Assembly: GCA_947177315.1 (NCBI GenBank) | Contig: CAMWTX010000031.1 | Coordinates: forward strand, 1-11,859 | Origin: an uncultured Bacteroidales bacterium | GTDB lineage: Bacteria; Bacteroidota; Bacteroidia; Bacteroidales; P3 | Direction of reading: 5' to 3' | Length of the DNA: 11,859 nucleotides | Shown here: positions 1-6,084 of the stretch, in pieces | How positions within the stretch are numbered: position 1 is the stretch's first letter | Layout of the letters: every line of letters begins with the position of its first letter | The notes under the pieces: model-generated | Databases searched by the model: none | The model's input: the letters and a program-made list of their open reading frames with translations, nothing else | Told to the model about the DNA's origin: nothing | Position numbers and translations under genes: made by a program

Positions 1-1146
1 GCGGTAGAAGCCAATCTGCCTGAAGACAGCGTTTATTCAATTAAGAATAGCCCCTTTGATGTTTCTTATTCCGGTTTTGAAAACCATGCCATGTCGGTAT
101 TCAAAGGCTCTGTGGCTTTGGCGGCTTTTCAAGGAGGAGAAATGTTGGAAATTATATCGGGTGAAGAAAACGTGGAAATAGCAAAGCGGGGAACAGTGAT
201 TGAAATATGGACCCTGAAAGCCGATTTAAAAGGTTTGGAAGACGGCGACTATGAAATATGGACCGTATGCAAGCCGGATATGGAAAACGCAAAATGGCAG
301 AAGGTTTATGCCAACCTCCCTAACCGCTATACAACCGACAGTTATATTCCCGTGCGTATCAAGGGCGATACCTATGAATTATTGAAGACCACCGCAGTAG
401 TGAACATAACGTTACATTGTGCCGATGAACGCTATATTCCTATGTACATTCATTCTTCTTTAGGAGAATTATTGAGTTCAGAACAACTCTTCCCGGAATC
501 TCCGAAAAATTTCCCATTCCGTTATGGTTCTTACCAGTTGCGTTTTTGGACCATCGGTTTCGACACAACTTATGTTAACTTGAATATCTCCGGAGATACC
601 GCTATCGAGGTGGATATGCAGGAAATTTATCCGGAACCTTATATTTTCGGAGTACGTGTAAGAGGTAATACCGCCACCATGTTGTGGATGACAGAACCTC
701 CGCAAGGAGAAAAGGCATTCCCCGAAAGTTTCATCGTATATCTGGACAGTGTTGAAGTGGCAAAACTTCCGGTTTCCGTAACGGAATATGACTATCTGAA
801 CCTTAAGCCCGGATACCATTGGGCTGGGCTTCGATCCGTTTATACAACAGGACAATCCCCGATGGTGACCAGCCGGTTTCAGGTACGGGAAACAGCCAAC
901 GAAACGCCCTGGAACGGGGTATGCCGTATCAGTCCCAATCCTTCCGCCGACGGCTATTTTACGCTGGAAGTGGATAGGGATTGCCGCCTGCAGGTGTCTT
1001 CCGTATCGGGTAAGGTATTGTTTGAACGCGAATTGAGTGCCGGTTCACATCCGGTAGATATGAGTGCTTATCAGGCAGGCGTTTATCTGTTCCGCCTGAG
1101 TGGAAAGAACGGAGAAAGCACGGTGCTGAAAGCCGTTATCCGATAG
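1..1146 (+). CDS. Secreted protein with type IX secretion C-terminal sorting domain (5' end outside window)
   Basis: The frame is open from base 1 to a TAG at 1144-1146, so this is the last 381 residues of a longer protein; the first internal ATG (position 91) is not a credible start. Residues ~310-381 form a typical T9SS type A sorting tail: it opens with ISPNPSADGYF, continues through VSSVSGKVLFERELSAGSH and closes with AGVYLFRLSG and a short basic-hydrophobic end. Such tails direct passage through the outer membrane and surface anchoring or release. The part before it is beta-rich (alternating hydrophobics, many Tyr/Trp) and suggests Ig-like or jelly-roll modules. The stretch around residues 20-130 (VSYSG, FKGSVALAAF, GLEDGDYEIW) is reminiscent of accessory domains that follow the catalytic domain in Bacteroidota C10 (streptopain-like) peptidases. 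That is memory-based inference, and no catalytic domain is visible. Base composition is AT-richer before ~780 than after it. The gene converges on thiS, with 13 nt between stop codons. Confidence 0.8.
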   Translation, partial: AVEANLPEDSVYSIKNSPFDVSYSGFENHAMSVFKGSVALAAFQGGEMLEIISGEENVEIAKRGTVIEIWTLKADLKGLEDGDYEIWTVCKPDMENAKWQKVYANLPNRYTTDSYIPVRIKGDTYELLKTTAVVNITLHCADERYIPMYIHSSLGELLSSEQLFPESPKNFPFRYGSYQLRFWTIGFDTTYVNLNISGDTAIEVDMQEIYPEPYIFGVRVRGNTATMLWMTEPPQGEKAFPESFIVYLDSVEVAKLPVSVTEYDYLNLKPGYHWAGLRSVYTTGQSPMVTSRFQVRETANETPWNGVCRISPNPSADGYFTLEVDRDCRLQVSSVSGKVLFERELSAGSHPVDMSAYQAGVYLFRLSGKNGESTVLKAVIR

Positions 1147-1159
1147 GGTAGAAATCCTA

Positions 1160-1363
1160 TCAGCCGCCGTAAGAGGCGCCGATTAATAGGAGCATATCGT
1201 TTTCTTTCAAAACGGTATGCTCCCATTTTTCTTTAGGGACCACCCGGTTGTTCAAGGCAAGGGCGATGCCGCTCTTTTCGTGGAGGTCTTTGGAACGCAT
1301 CCATTCCAACAGGGTGATGCCTTGCTTAACTTCTATCTTGTTATTGTTGAGAGAGATTTCCAT
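1160..1363 (-). CDS. thiS: ThiS, sulfur-carrier protein of thiazole synthesis
   Basis: This 67-residue protein is the usual ThiS size (about 65-70 residues). It has the beta-grasp (ubiquitin-like) pattern: an N-terminal hairpin (MEISLNNNKIEV), a central helix (TLLEWMRSKDL), the ALNNRVVPKEKWEH strand region, and a C-terminal Gly-Gly (ASYGG). In the family the terminal Gly is adenylated by ThiF and converted to a thiocarboxylate, which donates sulfur to ThiG in making the thiazole half of thiamine. The ATG at 1363-1361 follows the thiD stop (1367-1365) by one nucleotide, so the two are surely co-transcribed and probably translationally coupled. ThiF, ThiG, ThiH, ThiC and ThiE are not in the window and are presumably elsewhere. 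The lack of Cys and the GG end argue against it being another small redox protein; MoaD is a less likely alternative given the thiD partner. Confidence 0.9.
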   Translation of the reverse strand: MEISLNNNKIEVKQGITLLEWMRSKDLHEKSGIALALNNRVVPKEKWEHTVLKENDMLLLIGASYGG

Positions 1364-1364
1364 G

Positions 1365-2216
1365 CTATTGCTTTTTTAGCGCCTTGGGACTGAAAAAATG
1401 GTTCACCGGGCCGTTGCCTTGCCCGATTTGCATGTTCTTGCCCGTCTTGATGGCGCGGTAGATATATTCTTTGGCGGAAACCACCGCCTGGGTCAAATCG
1501 AAACCCGAAGCCAGAAAAAAGGCGATGGCCGCCGAAAGTGTGCAGCCGGTTCCATGCAGGTTCCGGCTGTCGCTTTTGGGCGAGGAAACGACTAAGGGGG
1601 CAAAATCCGCCTCGGCGCAGAGCAGGTAATCGGAAGAACGGCGGCTCGAACCCGCGTGGCCGCCTTTGAGCAACACGGCCTTGGGCCCCATGTCCAAAAT
1701 CATCTTGGCGGCGCGTTCGTATTCCTGTTTCTTGACGGGGAACAAACCGGTAAGGGCGCGTACTTCTTCCAGATTCGGGGTAACGATTTCCGCCAGGGGG
1801 AACAATTCCCTGACGATATGCTGCATCGAAGCATCGGTCACCAAAGCATCGCCCGAAGTGGCCACCATCACCGGGTCGATGACGATATGGGGCTGGCGGC
1901 GCAGGATTTTTGCCAAGGGAGCGGCGGTTTCGGAATCGGGGAGCATGCTTATCTTGACGGCCTGGGGCTTGATGTCCTCCAACACCGCCTCTACCTGGGA
2001 GCACACCGTGCCGGCAGGCACGGGCAGTACGTGCCGTACGCCGAGGGTATTCTGCGTGGTTACGGCGCTTACTGCCGTGGCGGCGTAGCCGCCGAGTGCG
2101 GAAACGGTCTTGATGTCGGCCTGCAGTCCGGCTCCGCCGCCGCTGTCTGAACCCGCTATGCTGAGCACGCACGCCGGTTTCCAAGTGGCGTTGGATGCTT
2201 TGATGGTTGTCTTCAT
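1365..2216 (-). CDS. thiD: ThiD, hydroxymethylpyrimidine (phosphate) kinase
   Basis: The 283-residue product matches the PfkB/ribokinase-like ThiD family (usually ~265-280 aa). It phosphorylates 4-amino-5-hydroxymethyl-2-methylpyrimidine and its monophosphate to the diphosphate that is joined to the thiazole moiety to make thiamine phosphate. Visible signatures are AGSDSGGGAGLQADIK (residues 21-36, substrate and phosphate binding), DPVMVATSGD (114-123) and HGTGC (221-225), the anion-hole/catalytic motif containing the conserved Cys. The reading frame stays open upstream to 2426, but the start was placed at 2216 because the next 70 residues are unlike the family and would run through the divergent promoter region into etfB. 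An unconserved ~13-residue extension precedes the first motif. It is first in an operon with thiS. I saw no TPP riboswitch in the 121-bp leader spacer, which is surprising for thiamine genes but plausible for a stand-alone salvage or kinase operon. Confidence 0.95.
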   Translation of the reverse strand: MKTTIKASNATWKPACVLSIAGSDSGGGAGLQADIKTVSALGGYAATAVSAVTTQNTLGVRHVLPVPAGTVCSQVEAVLEDIKPQAVKISMLPDSETAAPLAKILRRQPHIVIDPVMVATSGDALVTDASMQHIVRELFPLAEIVTPNLEEVRALTGLFPVKKQEYERAAKMILDMGPKAVLLKGGHAGSSRRSSDYLLCAEADFAPLVVSSPKSDSRNLHGTGCTLSAAIAFFLASGFDLTQAVVSAKEYIYRAIKTGKNMQIGQGNGPVNHFFSPKALKKQ

Positions 2217-2242
2217 AGGGTGTAATCCATGTTTACAAAGAC

Positions 2243-2250
2243 CGAAGATA
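2243..2250 (-). promoter_or_regulatory. Possible -7 box for thiD-thiS (weak)
   Basis: On the minus strand this reads TATCTTCG, one mismatch from the Bacteroidota -7 consensus TAnnTTTG, and lies about 27 nt before the thiD ATG. I found no matching -33 TTTG at the expected distance, so this is only a candidate. Confidence 0.25.
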
Positions 2251-2270
2251 AGCAATTTTGCGATTTTTGT

Positions 2271-2278
2271 TACCTTTG
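2271..2278 (+). promoter_or_regulatory. Candidate -7 box for the etfB operon
   Basis: TACCTTTG is an exact match to the Bacteroidota -7 consensus TAnnTTTG. It sits 59 nt before the etfB ATG and would give a leader of roughly 50 nt. No good -33 TTTG lies 19-21 nt upstream (the nearest TTTTG, at 2256-2260, is too close), so a factor may be needed or the site may be weak. Just downstream, ATGCC (2286-2290) can pair with GGCAT (2298-2302) in a short leader hairpin with a 7-nt loop. A second weaker box, TAATTATG, is at 2308-2315. Confidence 0.4.
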
Positions 2279-2337
2279 CATTTATATGCCTGAATAGGGC
2301 ATGGACATAATTATGTATAATCGTAAAACAAACCGAT

Positions 2338-3213
2338 ATGAGTTTTAGAATCGTAGTCTTGGCCAAGCAGGTGCCCGACACCCGCAACGTAGGCAAAGAC
2401 GCCATGAAAGAAGACGGTACCATCAACCGGGCCGCGCTTCCGGCTATCTACAATCCGGAAGACCTGAACGCCCTGGAAATGGCTATCCAGATGAAAGAAA
2501 AGATTGAAGGAGCCGAAATCATCGTTCTTACGATGGGTCCCGGCCGGGCCGCCGAAGTGGTGCGCGAATCCATGTACCGTGGCGCGGACGGCGGTTTTGT
2601 GGTGAGCGATATGAAGTTTGCCGGCGCCGATACCCTGGCTACCTCTTATACCTTGTCGATGGCCCTGCGCAAGCTCGCTCCGTTCGACGTAGTGCTGTGC
2701 GGCCGTCAGGCGATTGACGGGGATACCGCGCAGGTAGGTCCTCAGACCGCCGAAAAACTGGCTTTGCCGCAGGTTACCTATGCCGAAAGCCTGGTGAGCG
2801 TCGATGCCAAGTCGGTAACCATCCGCCGCCGTCTGGAAAGGGGCGTGGAAACCATGAAAGCCCCGCTGCCTTGCCTTATCACGGTGGGCAGTTCCGCCAA
2901 GGAATGCCGTCCCCGCCATGCGGTGCGCGTGATGACCTATAAATATGCCGCCACACCGAGCGAAATGGCTGCCTCCACCGACGAAAGGCGCAAAGCGAAA
3001 GTGGCCGCCGACAAGCGTCTGCAGATCGGGGAATGGACCGCGAACGACCTCGCCGCCGAACCCGAACGTCTCGGTCTGGCCGGTTCGCCCACCAAGGTGA
3101 AGAAAATCGACAATGTGGTATTGGTTCACAAGGAAGCCAAATCCATGGATACCTCCGACAAATCGATAAACGAACTGATGCAGGAACTGCTTGCCTCGCA
3201 CATCATAGGCTAA
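2338..3213 (+). CDS. etfB: Electron transfer flavoprotein subunit beta (FixA family)
   Basis: The 291-residue protein is a full-length EtfB. EtfB pairs with EtfA in the cytoplasm and carries AMP or, in bifurcating forms, a second FAD in the equivalent site. Visible marks are AKQVPDT (residues 9-15), the core helix LNALEMAIQMKE, the MGP motif in LTMGPGRAAEVVRES, the nucleotide-binding loop DGDTAQVGPQTAEKL (127-141), and the C-terminal arm (INELMQELL) that wraps EtfA. The VPDT and DGDTAQVGP motifs are those I associate with the FixA/CarD-like branch that includes bifurcating ETFs; the motif is seen, the bifurcation is inferred. Its length is somewhat greater than short aerobic EtfB (~250 aa) and fits the longer anaerobe type. 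It is first gene of the plus-strand cluster, 29 nt ahead of etfA. The neighbouring acyl-CoA dehydrogenase is its likely partner. Confidence 0.95.
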   Translation: MSFRIVVLAKQVPDTRNVGKDAMKEDGTINRAALPAIYNPEDLNALEMAIQMKEKIEGAEIIVLTMGPGRAAEVVRESMYRGADGGFVVSDMKFAGADTLATSYTLSMALRKLAPFDVVLCGRQAIDGDTAQVGPQTAEKLALPQVTYAESLVSVDAKSVTIRRRLERGVETMKAPLPCLITVGSSAKECRPRHAVRVMTYKYAATPSEMAASTDERRKAKVAADKRLQIGEWTANDLAAEPERLGLAGSPTKVKKIDNVVLVHKEAKSMDTSDKSINELMQELLASHIIG

Positions 3214-3242
3214 GGTTCCGGTCAATTAAAATTCAGAAAGAC

Positions 3243-4265
3243 ATGAACAACGTATTTGTATATTGTGAAGTAACCGAAGAGCGCGGCATTGCCGACGTGA
3301 GCTTGGAATTGCTCTCCAAAGGCCGCCGCTTGGCCGATACGCTTGGCAGACAGCTGGAAGCCATCGTTATCGGACATAACGTGCCCGATTTGGAAAAAAC
3401 GCTCTATCCTTATGGCGTGGACATGATTCATTATGCCGATGATGCCCGCCTGTTTCCCTTTACTACCTTGCCGCACACCTCCATCGTGGTGAACCTGGCC
3501 AAGGAACTCCAACCCGAAATCCTCTTGTTCGGGGCTACCACCATCGGGCGCGACATGGCTCCCCGCGTGGCCTCCAACCTGTTGTGCGGGCTTACCGCCG
3601 ACTGCACGAGCCTTGAAATAGGCGACCACGAAGAAGCCAAGACAGGCACGGTTTACAAAAACCTGCTGTACCAGATCCGTCCGGCTTTCGGGGGCAACAT
3701 CATCGCCACCATCGTCAACCCCAAGACCCGTCCTCAGATGGCCACGGTTCGCGAAGGGGTCATGAAGAAAGAAATCTACAAGGCCGACTACAAGGGTTCG
3801 CTGCGTAAACTGGACGTGAACAAATACGTGGATCCTGCCGATTTCGCATGTCAGATCATCGACCGCGCCATCGAAGCCCAAAAGGTCAACATCAAAGGCG
3901 CGCAGATTATCGTGGCGGGCGGTTACGGCGTGGGCAGCCGCGAAAACTTCAAGCTTCTCTACGAATTGGCCGAACTGCTGGGCGGTGAAGTAGGGGCCAC
4001 CCGTGCCGCGGTGGACGGCGGTTTTATCGAACACGAACGTCAGATCGGGCAGACGGGTGTAACGGTACGTCCCAAGCTGTATATCGCCTGCGGTATCTCA
4101 GGTTCGGTGCAGCACCGCGCCGGTATGGATCAGTCGGGCAAGATCATCAGCATCAACACCGACCCGCACGCGCCTATGAACGCCATAGCCGATTACGTGA
4201 TCAAGGGTTCGTTGCTGGACGTGCTGCCCAAGATGATCAAATATTACAAGGAAAATTCAAAATAA
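3243..4265 (+). CDS. etfA: Electron transfer flavoprotein subunit alpha (FixB family)
   Basis: The 340-residue protein is a full-length EtfA without the N-terminal ferredoxin-like extension found in some clostridial forms. Its start is the ATG at 3243 (MNNVFVYCEV). The same frame is open back to 3033, but that would overlap etfB by ~180 nt with non-family sequence. The C-terminal FAD domain is unmistakable: GATRAAVD (251-258), QIGQTGV shortly after, GISGSVQHRAGM (284-295) and INTDPHAPMNAIADYVIKG (304 onward). Together these bind the FAD that passes electrons to and from the dehydrogenase. The N-terminal domain (1-~195) carries the GATTIGRDMAPRVASNL motif of the alpha/beta fold shared with EtfB. 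It acts as a heterodimer with the preceding etfB product. A 94-nt spacer with two hairpins separates it from the acyl-CoA dehydrogenase gene, a larger gap than others in the cluster. Confidence 0.95.
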   Translation: MNNVFVYCEVTEERGIADVSLELLSKGRRLADTLGRQLEAIVIGHNVPDLEKTLYPYGVDMIHYADDARLFPFTTLPHTSIVVNLAKELQPEILLFGATTIGRDMAPRVASNLLCGLTADCTSLEIGDHEEAKTGTVYKNLLYQIRPAFGGNIIATIVNPKTRPQMATVREGVMKKEIYKADYKGSLRKLDVNKYVDPADFACQIIDRAIEAQKVNIKGAQIIVAGGYGVGSRENFKLLYELAELLGGEVGATRAAVDGGFIEHERQIGQTGVTVRPKLYIACGISGSVQHRAGMDQSGKIISINTDPHAPMNAIADYVIKGSLLDVLPKMIKYYKENSK

Positions 4266-4267
4266 AG

Positions 4268-4288
4268 CCTTTTCCGTTTGTGAAAAGG
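4268..4288 (+). other. Intercistronic hairpin 1 after etfA
   Basis: CCTTTTC (4268-4274) and GAAAAGG (4282-4288) are perfect 7-bp inverted repeats with a 7-nt loop, starting 2 nt after the etfA stop. No T-run follows, so it is a poor intrinsic terminator. It could protect the upstream etfBA mRNA or act as a processing site. Confidence 0.4.
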
Positions 4289-4319
4289 AGCGGCTCAGCA
4301 CCGCAAAAGAATAAAAACC

Positions 4320-4343
4320 GCTTTGCCGGGCTGCCGGTAAAGC
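4320..4343 (+). other. Intercistronic hairpin 2 before acyl-CoA dehydrogenase
   Basis: GCTTTGCCGG (4320-4329) pairs with CCGGTAAAGC (4334-4343) around a GCTG tetraloop: ten base pairs including one G-U. It is the most stable-looking small hairpin in the window and ends 16 nt before the dehydrogenase ATG. No T-run follows, so full termination is unlikely. Modulated translation, RNA processing or partial attenuation are possible. Confidence 0.5.
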
Positions 4344-4359
4344 CAAAACCAATCAGAAC

Positions 4360-6066
4360 ATGAATTTTTATAGCGATAACGAGGCGTTGAAATTCCATCT
4401 CAACCATCCGCAGATGAAGAAATGCGTGGACATGAAAGAAAGGGATTACGCCGACAAGGACAAATACGATTACGCCCCGCAGGACTTTGAAGATGCGATG
4501 GACAGTTACGAAAAGGTAATGGAAATTATCGGCGACATTTCTGCCAACGTGTTGGATGTAAATGCGGAAGAAGTGGATCACGAAGGCCCTCAGGTAATTG
4601 ACGGCCATGTGAAATACGCGCGCGGAACGCAGGAAAACCACGATGTGCTGACCCGTGCCGGTGTGTATGGCCTGGCTTTGCCGCGCAAGTACGACGGGCT
4701 TAACTTCTCGATTGTGCCTTACGTGATGGCCGCCGAAATCGTTTCGCGCGGAGATGCGGGCTTTGCCAATATCTGGGGCTTGCAGGACTGCGCCGAAACC
4801 ATCGCCGAATTCGCCTCGGAAGAAATCAAGGCCGAATTCCTGCCGCTTATCCACCAAGGAAAGACCTGCAGTATGGACCTTACCGAACCCGATGCAGGTT
4901 CCGACCTGCAGGCGGTGCAACTCAAGGCCACCTACGATGAAGCCAAGGGAATGTGGCTGCTCAACGGCGTAAAACGTTTCATCACCAACGGCGATGCGGA
5001 CATCAAGCTGGTTCTGGCCCGTTCGGAAGAAGGCACCAACGACGGCCGCGGTCTTTCGTATTTCGTGCACGACCGCAGATGGGGCGGCTTTGTGGTAAGA
5101 CGTATTGAGAACAAATTGGGTATCAAGGGTTCGCCCACTTGCGAGCTGGTATTCACCAACGCGCCTGCCAAACTGGTGGGTGAACGCAAGCTGGGGCTTA
5201 TCAAATACGTGATGGCCTTGATGAATGGCGCCCGTCTGGGGGTGGGCGCACAGTCGGTAGGGCTTTCGGAAGCCGCTTACCGCGCCGCCTTGAAATACGC
5301 CAACGAAAGGGAACAGTTCGGCAAGAAAATCATTCAATTCCCGGCGGTATATCAGATGCTGGCGTTGATGAAAGCCAAACTGGACGCTTCCCGTTCGGTG
5401 CTTTACGAAACCTCGCGTGCCGTGGATTTGAGCAAATCGTATGCCTCCTTGGTGAACGAAGGCGTCAAGCTCACGCCCGAACAGCGTGCCGAAATGAAGC
5501 TCTATCAGCGTAACGCCGACATGCTGACGCCCATCTTGAAGATGTTCTCCAGCGAATATGCGAACCAGAACACCTACGATGCCATCCAGGTACACGGCGG
5601 AACAGGCTTTATGAAAGACTTCCCCGTGGAACGCATGTACCGCGACGCCCGTATCCTGACCATTTACGAAGGCACGTCGCAGTTGCAGGTGGTGGCGGCT
5701 ATCCGTCATGTCCTGAACGGCAACGCTTCCAAGTTGATTGAATCGTACGAAGCCGAAGCCGTCCGGCCCGAATTCGCCGCATTGCGCGACAAGCTCAAAG
5801 CCATGCACGCCATGCTGAACAAGGCGGTGGAAGACGTGAAGGGCGCCGGCAACGAAGAATTGGTGGATTTCCATGCCCGCCGTCTGGTGGAAATGGCCGG
5901 TTACACGATTTTGGGCAATCTGGTGCTGCTGGATGCCGAACGCAATGCCGATATGTTTGCCAAGAGCGCGGAAGTATTTATCCGCCACGGCGAAAGCATC
6001 GCCAAAGGCCATGCCGAATTCATCGCTTCGTTCGATGCCGGGAAAATCGGTTGCTATAAAGACTAA
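4360..6066 (+). CDS. Acyl-CoA dehydrogenase, long (568-aa) form, ETF partner
   Basis: This flavoenzyme introduces or reduces the alpha-beta double bond of acyl-CoA thioesters and exchanges electrons with EtfAB. Both family signatures are present: MDLTEPDAGSD (172-182, flavin/substrate) and VHGGTGFMKDFPVERMYRDA leading into ILTIYEGTSQLQ, with the presumed catalytic base Glu437 in IYEGT. The dehydrogenase fold occupies about residues 45-450: an N-terminal helical domain, a beta domain (~170-285) and a C-terminal helical domain. It is longer than the ~380-aa short-chain enzymes because of a ~45-residue N-terminal leader, an insertion rich in Lys/Glu near 350-385 (VDLSKSYASLVNEGVKLTPE) and a ~130-residue helical tail after the catalytic region, as in the longer ACAD subfamilies. 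Chain-length specificity cannot be read from sequence. Adjacency to etfBA supports a dedicated crotonyl-CoA/acyl-CoA reductase or oxidase complex. yidC starts 18 nt downstream. Confidence 0.93.
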   Translation: MNFYSDNEALKFHLNHPQMKKCVDMKERDYADKDKYDYAPQDFEDAMDSYEKVMEIIGDISANVLDVNAEEVDHEGPQVIDGHVKYARGTQENHDVLTRAGVYGLALPRKYDGLNFSIVPYVMAAEIVSRGDAGFANIWGLQDCAETIAEFASEEIKAEFLPLIHQGKTCSMDLTEPDAGSDLQAVQLKATYDEAKGMWLLNGVKRFITNGDADIKLVLARSEEGTNDGRGLSYFVHDRRWGGFVVRRIENKLGIKGSPTCELVFTNAPAKLVGERKLGLIKYVMALMNGARLGVGAQSVGLSEAAYRAALKYANEREQFGKKIIQFPAVYQMLALMKAKLDASRSVLYETSRAVDLSKSYASLVNEGVKLTPEQRAEMKLYQRNADMLTPILKMFSSEYANQNTYDAIQVHGGTGFMKDFPVERMYRDARILTIYEGTSQLQVVAAIRHVLNGNASKLIESYEAEAVRPEFAALRDKLKAMHAMLNKAVEDVKGAGNEELVDFHARRLVEMAGYTILGNLVLLDAERNADMFAKSAEVFIRHGESIAKGHAEFIASFDAGKIGCYKD

Positions 6067-6084
6067 TCCTTTTCTAAGACACGA

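Noticed and set aside
1142..1161. GATAGG / CCTATC inverted repeat spanning the convergent stop codons as a terminator
   Set aside because: The stem is only 6 bp (7 with a G-U) and no T-run follows on either strand. It may be chance.
2217..2337. TPP riboswitch upstream of thiD
   Set aside because: No CTGAGA-like or other conserved TPP aptamer segments were found on the minus strand in this short spacer.
2217..2426. 70-residue upstream extension of thiD
   Set aside because: It would cover the divergent promoter region and the etfB start, and the sequence does not match ThiD proteins.
3033..3242. N-terminal extension of etfA overlapping etfB
   Set aside because: The extra 70 residues are basic and low-complexity, unlike EtfA, and the ATG at 3243 begins exactly at the family N-terminus.
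4266..4359. Sigma-54 (-24/-12) promoter in intergenic spacers for the local activator
   Set aside because: I checked this spacer, the thiD-etfB spacer and the region right of the palindrome (10589-10644) for GG-N10-GC on the gene-sense strands and found none.
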